Source of the DNA: Chloromonas sp. AAM2
Lineage: Eukaryota > Chlorophyta > Chlorophyceae > Chlamydomonadales > Chlamydomonadaceae
Direction of reading: 5' to 3'
Length of the DNA stretch: 40,881 nt
Assembly (NCBI GenBank): GCA_004335635.1
Contig: QAXH01002984.1
Coordinates: 2,821-43,701 of the forward strand
How positions within the stretch are numbered: position 1 is the first letter of the stretch; every line of letters starts with the position of its first letter. The position numbers and the translations under genes were made by a program. Positions 1-10,337 of the stretch are shown one piece after another. The notes beneath the pieces are model-generated. The model was not told the origin of the DNA and ran no database searches. It saw only the letters and a program-made list of their open reading frames with translations.

Positions 1-189
1 TGGTACCACTGACGTACAACCGACACATGGTACCACTGACGCACAACTGACACATGACACCACTGACGTACAACCGACACATGGTACCACTGACGTACAA
101 CTGACACATGGTACCACTGACGCACAACTGACACATGGTACCACTGACGAACAACTGACACATGGTACCACTGACGTACAAGTGACAAT
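1..189. repeat. 27-bp tandem minisatellite, 7 copies
   Basis: Seven head-to-tail 27-bp units start at 1, 28, 55, 82, 109, 136 and 163. The units begin TGGTACCACTGACG (the third begins TGACACC) and differ mainly at positions 15-22 (GTACAACC, GCACAACT, GAACAACT). The array probably continues to the left of the window. It is direct and has no spacers, so it is not CRISPR, and no coding role is visible. Confidence 0.95.
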
Positions 190-491
190 GATGCCGTGAT
201 AAATCTCAGCAACAGTGCATGCCTGGTCCTTCGGTCCAAGTCACTGTCAGCCAACCTATCTTATCAATGCCCTTGAACCTCCAGTCAACTGGCGTGCAGA
301 GTCAACCTGGCACGCTTGGCCGACCCTCCCTAGCTGTACGGATGCTTGGCCAGACTGACTTCTTCAAGCAGTCTTCGCCGTACAGCTGTTCACGCCCACC
401 CTCCAATGCCAGCTATCCTTCAAATCTCACTGAACCGTAAAGCTCACCAAGCAGCCGACGATGGCATCATAGTCAATACCAGTCCCTACTA
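190..491. other. Intergenic stretch, nothing recognised
   Basis: About 300 bp between the tandem array and the stop codon of the minus-strand gene. It holds a 73-codon plus-strand open frame without family resemblance or splice context. It probably contains the 3' UTR of the minus-strand gene. No other element was seen. Confidence 0.5.
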
Positions 492-1251
492 CTAACCTGC
501 GGGCCTGAGCCAGCTAGCATTGTCGTCAGTGAAGCCTTTCTTCACTGCAGACAGTTTCTTGGCTGCTGCTTTGCTGGGCCCTGAGCCATTGGTACGGGGT
601 GCTGCGGCTACTGGCTTGGCGGGCTGCTTGGACTGAGGCTGGGCAGAGCCGTTCGTCTGAGCACGGGATGGCTTGCTGGCCTGTGGACAGGAGGACACAT
701 GACATGTCACGCCTGCTTTGTTTCCCTTAGATGTTCATTGTTCCCTTAGATGTTCAGGACAGTGCCCATCCCGGTCCGTGTTTTGTGATGGCTTACCTGA
801 TGTGATCAGTTATTCATTTGTATACAGATGGCAATCGCATGGTGTTTCGTGGCTGGTGTGTGCATGTTCGTATGTGAGTGTTGAGTGGTTGTATGCAGCA
901 TGCCATGGTTCTGAAGGCCATCATGTGACGCGCGCTCACCGGCAAGCTCTTGGCTGATTCCTTGGTCACAGTATCCTTGAGATTTTGCCTACAGCAGATG
1001 GGGTGAGGAAAAGGCGAACAAGGCTTGAAGCAGTGTAGGGCTGCAGACCCTAGGGTGGGCAGGTTGGAGGTCATTCCTGCTGCTTTCGCTGCAGATTGAG
1101 GAGCCCCACCTGAGGCCTGTGCTCGGCTGCTTCTTGCCCATGTCTGCTTGCTGCTAAAGCTGGGTATTCCGTGTGCTGTGCTGGATGCCGGTTCTAATGA
1201 AGGTGCCGGCGCTGTGGCGGCACGGCTGCAAGCGATGGCTGTGCCTGCCAA
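492..1251 (-). CDS. Small Ala/Ser/Lys-rich basic protein, unrecognised (3' exons)
   Basis: Three minus-strand segments can be joined. The 5' segment (1251 down to about 1050) begins MAGTAIACSRAATAPAP and is Ala/Ser/Pro-rich. A middle exon (988-940) reads QNLKDTVTKESAKSLP, with a TGTAG acceptor and a GTGAGC donor. The terminal exon (680-492) has acceptor TGTCCACAG and ends AVKKGFTDDNASWLRPAG-stop. The 988-940 and 680-492 exons join in phase 0; the first junction (a weak GTCTGC donor near 1050) fits by phase but is uncertain, and more 5' exons may exist. The product would be a low-complexity, Lys/Ala/Pro-rich, probably nuclear or nucleolar protein with a conserved-looking acidic-aromatic C-terminus. 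I do not recognise the family. It is transcribed divergently from HCF136. Confidence 0.5.
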
Positions 1252-1597
1252 ACGAGCGCAGTAGCAGTTGGAGTAGCTGGTTCCTGATTCCGCCTTAGTA
1301 CGGGCTTTTGAAGTGATGTCCTAGGGTCTGGGGGCCGCCGTCAGTTGTCAGCTGCGTGCAGGTGAATGTGTGAAAAGTATCTCTGACGGCTGCAGCGTAC
1401 ATTCAATTCCAGTGCTGCTTCTCTGCCAGTCACAGAGCCGAGAATTTGGGATCATAACGGCTAGCACATGGGCCAAGGTTAGTTGATCGGGAATCAAGCA
1501 CGCAGAACGCTTAGCAGCCTGGGCATCGTAGTTACGTACACGATTTTGTGCAGTGTGCGCATAAGGAAGCAAAGAGTTTGACGAGCTTTCGTGTCAA
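1252..1597. promoter_or_regulatory. Candidate divergent promoter region upstream of HCF136
   Basis: About 346 bp separate the probable 5' side of the minus-strand small-protein gene from the chosen HCF136 ATG (1598). It should hold the HCF136 promoter and 5' UTR. I see no clear TATA box or known element, so the call is positional only. The 5' end of the minus-strand gene is not firm. Confidence 0.35.
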
Positions 1598-4500
1598 ATG
1601 GCACTAGCAGGTCACAAGCAGCAGCTTGCCGCGCAGGGCAAGCGGGCGTTCAAAGGTACGTTCATCGGCCCCTATGAGATGTGGCGCAATGCCTGCTTGG
1701 AGCACAGGCTGTGACATGATGCCGATCCCTGGATGTGATCGTGTGGCCACCCCAACTCGCATATGGTGCCTTGCAGCCTTCTGCCCAGCAAGCGTCCGGC
1801 CGACCCGTGCCACCGTGGTGGTCCGTGCTGAGTCGCAGCAGCAGTCTGAGCCATCAGCCACTCGGCGCAATGTGCTGGGAGTAGGTGCAGCAGCACTTGT
1901 GGCTTCGAGCGGACTGCCCCTGGCCACTGGTGTCCGCCCAGCACAGGCGAACACAGTGGTGTCTCCAGAGTGGGAACAGGTGCGTAGCAATGCAGTTTGT
2001 ATCATGAGCGAGGGTACATCGGCATTGTGGGCCTGCGATGAAATGGTTACCCTTGCGCTTGCTTGCAGGTGAAATTGCCACTTGATAAGGGCGTGGTGCT
2101 GCTTGACATTGGCTTCACAGACACCGATCCCAACCACGGTTAGTGCTGCACGCAGTTCCTGCATCGTTTTCACCATCAGCATATGATCCCGGAAGCTAAG
2201 CCCACCATGCCACTTTCGTCAGCATCTCAGCCCACCTTGTCGCATCTACAGGTTTTCTCTTGGGCACCCGCCAGACCCTGCTGGAGACATTTGATGGTGG
2301 CAAGACCTGGAGCCCACGCTCCATTGAGGCAGCACAGGATGAGGGCTTCAACTACCGCTTCAACTCCATCAGCTTCAATGGAGATGAAGGCTGGATTGTA
2401 GGCAAGCCAGCTATCTTGCTCCACACCACGGATGGTGGCAAAAACTGGGAGCGCATCCCACTCAGCGCCAAGCTGCCAGGTGTGTGGCACACGACTCAAC
2501 TCTGCAATCTGGCGGAGAGGCAGTAGGCTAGGGCATGACCGCCTATAGTGGGCATGCATGCCCGCTTCATGCGTGCATGATGGTGTTGCCTGATGACGTT
2601 GCATGGCAACCCTATGCGTGCAGCATGACAAGACAATGGGAAGATGGGTAAGTTGCGCAGTGGGCTACGAGAACGGTCTGACAAGCAAGCATTCCGCATC
2701 ATGCTGCATGCCCTATAGTCTAACAATGTTCCTGACCCCCTCGTGATTTGCATGCACCAACGTACCATGATGTGCACGCCTTATCACCACCACATGATGT
2801 GCATGCTCAATGGCCAGGTCAAATCATGCACAACTGCCTCATGACGTCATTGGTGTGTTGTGCTTCCTGCCTTGTAGGCACACCTTTGCTGATCACAGCT
2901 CTGCCCGGGAAGGGCCAGGCGGAGATGACTACAGACCAGGTGTGGCACCCACAGCTGAGTGTGCTGCGGACCACGGCTCATCAGATTCCGTGGATTGAAT
3001 GTAGCCCAGCCGAAGAATCAGCACTTGTTGCTGCAAATCACAGCTCATCAGCACAGACTAAACTCAGCCTCGCTTTGCTCTCTCGGGGTTGAGGTCTCTT
3101 GGTCAGCGCATGACAAAGCAAAAGTGACGCTTAGCAGAAAGGTATCCAGTATTGTTTGGCCACAATTCTGCATGGCTGATCGTGCAGTGGGGCTGCGAAT
3201 GCATTTGCTGAAGACCGATGAGTATGCAGAGAGGCCAAGCAGTCTTCTCGCACATGTTCGCCCAGTTCGCAAGAGGACAATCTTCAGTCTTCTGACTTAT
3301 AGGATCTGTAGAAGGCCACAGATCCCTTACCTGTTTGGAACAGCTTCCACGCAGCTGCCATAAACGGCTGGTGCAAGGTCCAAATCCCATGCTTGTTCTG
3401 TTGATGGTTCAGGGTGCCATCTACGCCACTGACAACGCCGCCTACACCTGGACAGCAGCAGTGCAGGAAACCGTGGATGCAACACTCAACCGAACAGTGT
3501 CATCAGGTGGGTGGGCACGTGGGTTGGTTGAAGGCCACGTGGTCGGTTGAAGGTCGCCATGGTTGGTTGGTTGAAGGCCATCAGGCTGGTGGTTAAGTGG
3601 TCTGGTACAAGGTCATGCGGGCTGGGTGGTAGCCACAGCACGCACTGACCCTATCCATCCCCACCATGCCGTGATTGCGTTGGTCAACCAACCACATGGT
3701 CTCCATGCAAGTGCTGCTGGTGGACCGGGTCCGCAAGGGTTGTTGACCAGCTACACAACATCCACTCAGCCTCTCAATGACCAGTCGACATCAGCCTCTC
3801 TATCCTGTGACAGGCACGTGGTGACAGGAGCCACCGCCAGTATTAATAGAATGTGCAAGCTCATGTATCAACACTCGACAACAACAACAAGAAGAAGCGT
3901 CAGAACGATCAACATCCAATTGCATATCCGTCCAGTCTTGGCGCGTTCACTCCCCTTCGGGCCTCAGCGGTGCATCCTTCATGCCTCGCTGTCATTACCG
4001 TACCGCGCTCGACTAGTTTGCGCGCCAAATGGGTTGTCGTACTTTGCTTTTGCATTCTTAACTTTTGCGACTTGGGCGTTAAAGCTGGCGTGTTTTGCGT
4101 CCTTTATTTTTGCGTTTGCCACCTGGTCCTTTTATTTTGCGTAGGCCGTCAACCTGTTACACCACACCACACACCACACAAAAAAAAGTCACAGTTCTAT
4201 CGCACCAATCAATAGAAAGGAACACGCCTCTGGATCTTCAGCAATGATAGCAAGTGCAGCTGCAACAGCACACCACAGCTGCAATCACACCCACCCCGCG
4301 TCGCATGGCTACAATCGGGTCGGGCACACCATCATCAGTCACTGTAGAGTCGTAACCCTCGCTGAGGAGTTGGCCCTAGCTGAGGCTTTGACTGCAAGCG
4401 TTGCCCTGGCGCTGTCTAAAGAAGTCGCTCAATTGGCTCTGTCACTTGGAGCAGTGGCCCCTGGCGTCTTCGGAACATTTCTGTTTCTGCGCCTAGCCAG

Positions 4501-6013
4501 TTTGTGTCTGAACAAAGGCAAAACGTTCGTGCGTCACGCTTTGGCGCGAAGCTAGTTTGTGTTCGCCCAAAAACCCCATGCAAACTAGTTGGGCGCATTA
4601 TGGTACACGCTATCCACAGGTTTGCTCAAAGCACTGCTTTGTCTCATTCTTGCCCCGCAGGCATCAGCGGTGCATCCTACTACGAGGGCTACTTTGCCAA
4701 CGTCTCCCGCAACAACGAAGGGGACTACGTGGCCGTGTCTTCACGTGGCAACTTCTACATGACCTGGGCCAAGGGGCAGGCGTACTGGCAGCCACACAAC
4801 AGACCCGCCGCTCGGCGTGTGCAAAACATGGGCTGGACACCGGACAACAAGGTATGTGACAGTCTGAGCTGGTCTGAGCTACTCTGCAAGCGATGGGTAG
4901 CTGTGGGTGGACATAAAACAAACGTGGGTGGGACTGACAAACAATGCAAGTCAGCACAACAAGCAGATGCTGGTTAGCAAGAGTCATGGTCATAGATTCA
5001 GGCGGTAATGGCTTTACGCCCGGGTTTTGTTTCAACAATGAGCAAAGCGCCTACAGTGGCAAACGATACACGATGCTAGAAGGTGTGCCTGCACATGTGC
5101 TTACACCTCACTCTCATTTGGTCGCTCTCAGGTGTGGCTGACCACACGTGGCGGTGAGATGTTGTTTGCGGACCAGCCCGGTGTGTCGGAGGGGTTCAGC
5201 GAAGTCAACCTCAACAGCCGGGGCTTTGGCATTCTGGACGTGGGCTTCCGCGACAGCACCACGGCCTTTGCTGTGGGAGGGTCGGGCTCGCTCTACAAGA
5301 GCGAGGACGCCGGAAAGTGAGTAGGCATTGAGATATGGTGCTTGCTGCAGGTGTGCAGGAATCTGAGTTCTGCTACTGGGAAGATAGCAGGATGTGCTGT
5401 GCGCTGTGAAATCCTCCGGCTGCCTTTGCTGTGAAGGCACCAGTAACTCAATGCAACCTAAAACTGCCGTAGGTATTGGCTGCATAGTATGAGACGGCAG
5501 AGGCAGGGCGTACCCCACAACTTCAAAAGTTTTCACACCTCGAGCAAGCCAGGCATATCAGTTGCAAAATTCACGATTACAGGAAAGCTAATCTAAGCCT
5601 CATGACAGGCATGTTGGCACAATGGTCATGCTGAACGAAGAAATGGGCAGAATGGCACAGATATGACGCATGGACAACAGTGCATCAGAAGCAAGTAAAC
5701 GCTGACACGCAAGGGCAGAATGGCAGAGACCTGTCAGATAGAGGCTACATACACCCAGCAACTGGTGCATGGGTTAGATCGCAAGCAGTGGCTGGCGGTG
5801 TAGCATAGTTACAAGCAGCTGGCATCTGGTTCCATGCATGTGACTGACACGTGCTGCTTGTACCCTATGCACAGGAGCTGGAAGCGTGACCGGAACGGCG
5901 ATGACGTGCCTGCCAACCTGTACGCTGTACGTTTCTTCAACGAAGGGCGCAATGGTTTCATCCTCGGAAATGACTGTGTGCTGCTGCGGTACATCGGCGG
6001 TACAAGTGCTTAG
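1598..6013 (+). CDS. HCF136: Photosystem II stability/assembly factor HCF136 (Ycf48-like), lumenal
   Basis: Nine exons splice in phase: 1598-1655, 1777-1979, 2069-2138, 2252-2479, 2878-2939, 3413-3506, 4661-4851, 5132-5316, 5875-6013. They give 409 aa, close to the roughly 400 aa of plant HCF136. The family assists early PSII reaction-centre assembly in the thylakoid lumen. Residues 1-37 look like a stroma-targeting peptide. Arg49-Arg50 ([11 protein letters not shown]), a hydrophobic stretch and AQA at 75-77 form a Tat-type lumen signal, with mature protein from about residue 78 ([10 protein letters not shown]). The body is a beta-propeller with Asp-box/BNR repeats ([26 protein letters not shown]) and the family sequence [18 protein letters not shown] 1598 was chosen because AAAG|GTACGT followed by TTGCAG restores frame and gives a transit peptide. 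An in-frame ATG at 1674 is the unspliced alternative. All other junctions are GT-AG. No lesion was seen. Confidence 0.95.
3522..3592. repeat. Short degenerate tandem repeat in HCF136 intron 6
   Basis: Three imperfect units of about 19-24 bp, each starting GGTTGAAGG (3526, 3545, 3569) and followed by CCACGT, TCGCCAT or CCATCAG. They lie just inside the 1154-bp intron 6. The same intron has a T-rich tract at about 4030-4140 with repeated TTTTGCG motifs, unlike its surroundings. Confidence 0.7.
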
Positions 6014-6380
6014 AAACCACATGTACCGTTTTAGCGCTGTGTTGAGAGCGGGACTTCATGTGCAGTACGGTAGCTTCTGGGATGCACATACGTTCTGAAG
6101 ATTTTGGCAAGGTTAGATATTTACGGCAGCACTCTGGGACAGCTGATCCATAAAGCTTTCCAGAACAGAACGGAGCGGCAAGCATTGGTGTAGCTTCTCT
6201 GCTAGCTGCGTCAGTTTTCAGGCGTTTTGACACCTGGCTTATGTGAGTATGTCAGCCCAGCTAGTGATCAATCAAGACTCCCTCTATCCCTGCAATCATT
6301 GGATGGGCTTGGCCGTGTATCTTTCCATTTACGGACGAGGGCAGCAAATTTTGTGCGTGTCGTACGTTGCTCGATCAGGC

Positions 6381-6385
6381 TGTAA
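6381..6385 (+). terminator. Possible TGTAA poly(A) signal for HCF136
   Basis: TGTAA lies about 370 bp after the HCF136 stop. TGTAA is the usual poly(A) signal in chlorophyte nuclear genes, but the distance is long and the 5-mer is common. Confidence 0.25.
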
Positions 6386-6452
6386 ACAGTTCATTGCGTC
6401 CATGGAAAAGCTGCAGCTTGCTTGAGTTCTGATCCACCGCAATTGCCGGAGT

Positions 6453-6503
6453 TGCCACACGACGCTGAACACACATTACACTCCCACTCGGGAAAGCCTG
6501 ATC
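6453..6503. repeat. Dispersed repeat 2, copy 1
   Basis: TGCCACACGACGCTGAACAC, then ACACATTACACTCCC and ACTCGGGAAAGCCTGATC. The second copy at 16009-16054 matches except for a 5-bp indel (ATTACACTCCC against ATTCCC). Both copies have a 44-bp repeat downstream. Confidence 0.85.
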
Positions 6504-6543
6504 ACGTCTTCTACAATGACTAACTGGCAATCTGCGCAAGTAG

Positions 6544-6587
6544 TTGATATTTGCGTTGGACGTGCTGCATGGTGTGCACTCCCTCCT
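6544..6587. repeat. Dispersed 44-bp repeat, copy A
   Basis: Begins TTGATATTTGCGTTGG, followed by a core of GACGTGCTGCATGGT and then GTGCACTCCCTCCT. Near-identical copies lie at 9126-9169 and 16712-16755 in the same orientation. This copy comes 40 bp after the separate repeat at 6453-6503. Confidence 0.9.
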
Positions 6588-8477
6588 GGTAAAGAGAGGG
6601 GTCTTTTGTTTTAGAACCCTTTCACTGCGCCCAACGTTTTCAATGCCTTGCACGTGCAAGCCCCTGCGTCTCCAAGTGTTGAACACTGCACATGCATCAG
6701 GCACAGCGTGAGCAAGTGAAACCCAACCTAGGTAGTCGAGCCACCCAGCTAAGCGCAGTGAAGCTAGCAAGTATCTTGTATAAAAACAAGTCTGGTCACT
6801 GCATCTTAGCTAAGCGCAGTGAAGGTACCAAGTAGGTCACGGCTCGCGATCAGCCACACAAACAAACGCCGGTTTCCCAGCACGCAGGACCGCACATGCG
6901 AGCTTGCACAGCTGCACCACCCGCCCTGGACGCATCAGGCATTGCGCGGCAATCACCGAAAGCGACAGTACTAGCAAGGTCCGCGCTGTGCAAGAGAATG
7001 GGTATGGGCAGCGCCTCCTTGCACGCGACGCATGGCTGCACTGTCGTGTTGCATACATGGCCTGCCTTGTCGTCGGCACTTCTGGTCTCGCACGCAGGCT
7101 GGGTAAAGTCGGAATCAACGGACGCCGCGGCTGGCAAAGGCCGCAGCTGGATGGCCCTTGCCGCCGTGGCCACCGCTCGCAACAAGCGAACAAGAGTTAT
7201 CGGTGAAAGGCCTTGGAGCTCTCGTCCAAGTGCGCATTCCTTACAGCAGGGACCCGCTGGAGCTGCGTCAACCCCAGCGTAACCGCGCTGCTCTGTGCGC
7301 TCCCATGCGTTCCGATACCCTGGGTCGCAATGAGACAGCCGTGCTGTTCTTGGTAAGATCGCCGTAGAATGGCAATTTGCACTGTCATGTGTGGCCGTAG
7401 CCAGCTGAGTAGGGCTGCTGGCAACGCAGTTGGAACAGCCTCCCAACCTGCCTGGTCCACTGGACAGTCCTGCCAGCAGACCTCGCTGCGCCAGATCACT
7501 GGCTGGATCTGCCACAGCTGTAAGCTGCGCATCCAAGGTGCGAGGGAGGCCACCGCGATCGGCCAGCGCCAGCCATGTGATTAGGTAGCCTCGGCTGGTC
7601 GAATGCATGGACAGATGGGGCGGCAGGTGCTGCGCAAGGTGCAGGTCCAGATGATGCAGCAGTTCCAGCAGGGCCCACTGCAAGCATGCATGTGTGGTGA
7701 GAGTAGCATGGGATCTTGTCGGGTTCATGCAGAGGATGACTCAGCAGGCTGTAGGCAAGAATGACAGAATGACAGACAAATGGTGCACGTCAAATCTCAA
7801 AGGCATGCATCTCACCAACAGGCTGGGCAAAGGGGGCATGGCTGTGAAACTGCTGACAGTAACCACCATCACCGAATCAACGATGTGTTGGCATTAGATT
7901 AAAGCAGAGCTGGAAAGGCCAGGCCGTACTGACAGCCAAGGGCAAATGTAAGCTAAAATTCCTCTGTGACAAAACAACCGCAGCTGAGAATTTGAACGTT
8001 GGCCGTACACCTTGCCTCATGACCGTTCATGCCTTGTGGGCAGGTGACAACCTGGGCAAAGGGAACTGTGTAGCCGACGTCAAAACCTAATATTGCACCA
8101 GCTGTCTGGCACTAGCAATCTGTCCGCATTACTATCGCCAAACCAGCGACACGCCAGCACGGATTGAAACGAAGATTGATAGGCCAGGCCGTGTTGACCT
8201 CTGAAGTCCTTAAAACTTTGGATCAGGATTCCTCAGGATTCATACCTTGTGGGCAATCTGCAGTGTGATCATTACGCTTTGCAGATCCAGACAAGCCAGG
8301 CGTCTCAACATAGTTGCGCCAGTTGCGTCATGAGCTGTGAGCAGACGAAAAGGTTCAGACAATAAGGTGCAAGAGGGAGAAGCACCTGCTACTGGAAGAA
8401 GCTGATGTAACTCGGTGGTTGTGAGCTGGTATGTAAAGATCGCAGCCTGGCGGGCCATGCAGCGAGCGTGAACGCTA

Positions 8478-8519
8478 GCAAGCTGATACCACTTGAAAGC
8501 AAGCTGATACCACTTGAAA
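8478..8519. repeat. 21-bp perfect tandem duplication
   Basis: GCAAGCTGATACCACTTGAA plus A, present twice in a row. It follows a motif AGCGAGCGTGAACGCTAGC at about 8461 that recurs with one change near 20572 (AGCGAGCGTGAACACTAGC) inside a POLH intron. Confidence 0.9.
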
Positions 8520-9125
8520 AGAAGGAGGGCTGATCACCAATGGAATTGGCATGCTTAGAACGGCTGATTGGCCAACCCAGAGCAATATCTGGCATGGCAT
8601 GCTACCAGTGGTCCGGCAGTCACCATACACTGACTTTGGATCGAAAGGAGCTCGAGTACCAGCGTCCAAGCTTCAACAGTCTCCGACACCTGCATGAGAT
8701 CGTTGCTGACGTTAGCAGGTCCTTACCGCCACGCACTTGATTTATGGCCTAGCGTTCAAGCCATCTGCGCCACAAGCGACGAACCTGCAAAGTCTCGCAG
8801 CCAGGAGCTAGAAGGCTGCACAGATCCGAAAGGACGTGGGAGGCTGCCGACAAGAGCCCTAGAGGAACCGTGATGCTCGTGCCTTCTCCGCATACCAATC
8901 GCACTTGTCGCTCCATTTCAGCGCTGTGGCGAAGGTGGAACTATTGGATTCAGACTGCCAATTCAGACTCAAGTTACGGACGAGGGTCTGCAGGGTCGCA
9001 ACGCCCAACAGACGTCCACCTGTCACTCGTCAAACATGCGGCGCAACTCCCGGGCCTGGCGACCCTGCTGCCCAGTATTGTGCTGTTCAGTGATCAAGGA
9101 CAGTTTTTGCATATTGCGCAGGTAA

Positions 9126-9169
9126 TTGATAATTGCGTTGGACGTGCTGCATGGTGTGCACTCCCTCCT
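9126..9169. repeat. Dispersed 44-bp repeat, copy B
   Basis: Second copy of the 44-bp element, with only two differences from copy A in its 5' part (GATAATTG against GATATTTG). It is not associated with a recognised gene. Confidence 0.9.
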
Positions 9170-10337
9170 TGTAAATGCCGGCATTCCTTAGTTGTTGACC
9201 CGGCGCCACAAGTTTTGCACGCAAGTACGAACACTGGTCACACGTACGAACACCCGCTGCGTGAAGATCGTAGCTCAATTCAGTTTGTTGCTTCAGCTGT
9301 CAGGTCTACTGCTCTGCAAAAAGATGGGCATGTCCCTGCTGCTTTTGATCATTTGCCTGGGATCTGTAGCATGGACAAACTTGCAACTTTTTATCCTATC
9401 AGAAACACGCACGGCGTTTTTCCCTTCTATTGTGAAGCCACAGTCCTGACACGGTCACCCAAAAGTGACCCCCCTTGTTCGCGATGTTCCACAGCCCCCG
9501 CTGTATTTTGTTCAAGAACGCGCTTTGGCATACTGGTAGATATGATCCCCAGCTACGTGTCTGGCATGATTTCGTGCTTGAACAACGTTGAGCTGGTCTG
9601 GCCTCGAACAGAACGTTTCCAGACCTCAACACACCACCGTGAACTGCATTAAACTGAGCCGATGCGACGAGAGTTACCTGCCATTAGCTGACAAAGGCAT
9701 TGCATCGCTTCCGGAGACGGAGTTGGTCGCTGTTGTGATGACCTGGGCTTGGTCGGGACTACATGCATGTACTCATGCCTTGCCTTTGAGCATGCATCAT
9801 GCCAACTTGATGCCTGTGTCATAGTTCAGATCGCTCTGGACGGTTACTATACTTAGGGAAGGTCCCAGACATGGTTTTCTGGGCTGCAGAGGAGACATGG
9901 GCCTCTTGCCAGCCCAAGGAGGTCCCACAGAAACCGACGCCCCTTGGCTCGGTCCTTGCGCGGCTGCACGTGAGCCTTAGCTAGACAGATGCGCAGTGTC
10001 TTCAGCTTTTCAGCGCACCTAAGAGCTCCGAAAATGGTGCACTACTCGATCGGCTAGAACATCGCGAACGAAGGCCCTCAAGGTTACACAGGAAACAGTG
10101 ACCCGTGTCAGGACTGTGGTGTGAAGCACTGCCTATGCCATTATAACAAGCACGTGATTGCAAATTGTACTCCTACCTATGAATGTCTGCCTAGGTCATG
10201 GCAGCGAGCAGGGCCTCTCCTTCTAGCGTGTTTGCGTGGCAGTATCTATGTAACAAGCATGAACGTGAGGCACTGTGCGTGACGCATTGCATTCAAGTAT
10301 TATCCGCTCAACTGTTCAAACCGACGTCGGACAGGGT

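Larger units (their letters stand above)
6014..10337. other. Gene-poor 4.3-kb region with dispersed repeats
   Basis: No gene could be supported here. It contains two copies of a 44-bp dispersed repeat (6544-6587, 9126-9169), one copy of a 46-51-bp repeat (6453-6503), a local pair of CTAAGCGCAGTGAAG motifs (near 6752 and 6809), and a 21-bp tandem duplication at 8478-8519. Open frames at 6850-7728 (-, 292 codons) and 8870-9652 (+, 260 codons) lack recognisable domains; the second runs through a dispersed repeat. A short plus-strand reading near 7610-7690 (RQVLRKVQVQMMQQFQQ) is protein-like but isolated. The downstream part of the coiled-coil gene's 3' UTR probably lies at the right end. Confidence 0.6.

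Noticed and set aside
1..189. CRISPR-like array
   Set aside because: Direct 27-bp repeats have no unique spacers, and the context is eukaryotic.
1674..1979. HCF136 start at the in-frame ATG 1674 without intron 1
   Set aside because: Possible, but splicing 1655 to 1777 with strong GTACGT and TTGCAG sites keeps frame and gives a better transit peptide starting MALAGHKQQ.
6850..7728. 292-codon minus-strand open frame
   Set aside because: No recognisable domain, no splice context, Cys/Ala/Leu-rich composition typical of chance frames in GC-rich sequence, and no conserved-looking motif on either strand.
8870..9652. 260-codon plus-strand open frame
   Set aside because: It runs through a dispersed 44-bp repeat and lacks any family signature. 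The part shared with 16555-17112 (RAAWCALPP) is the repeat itself.
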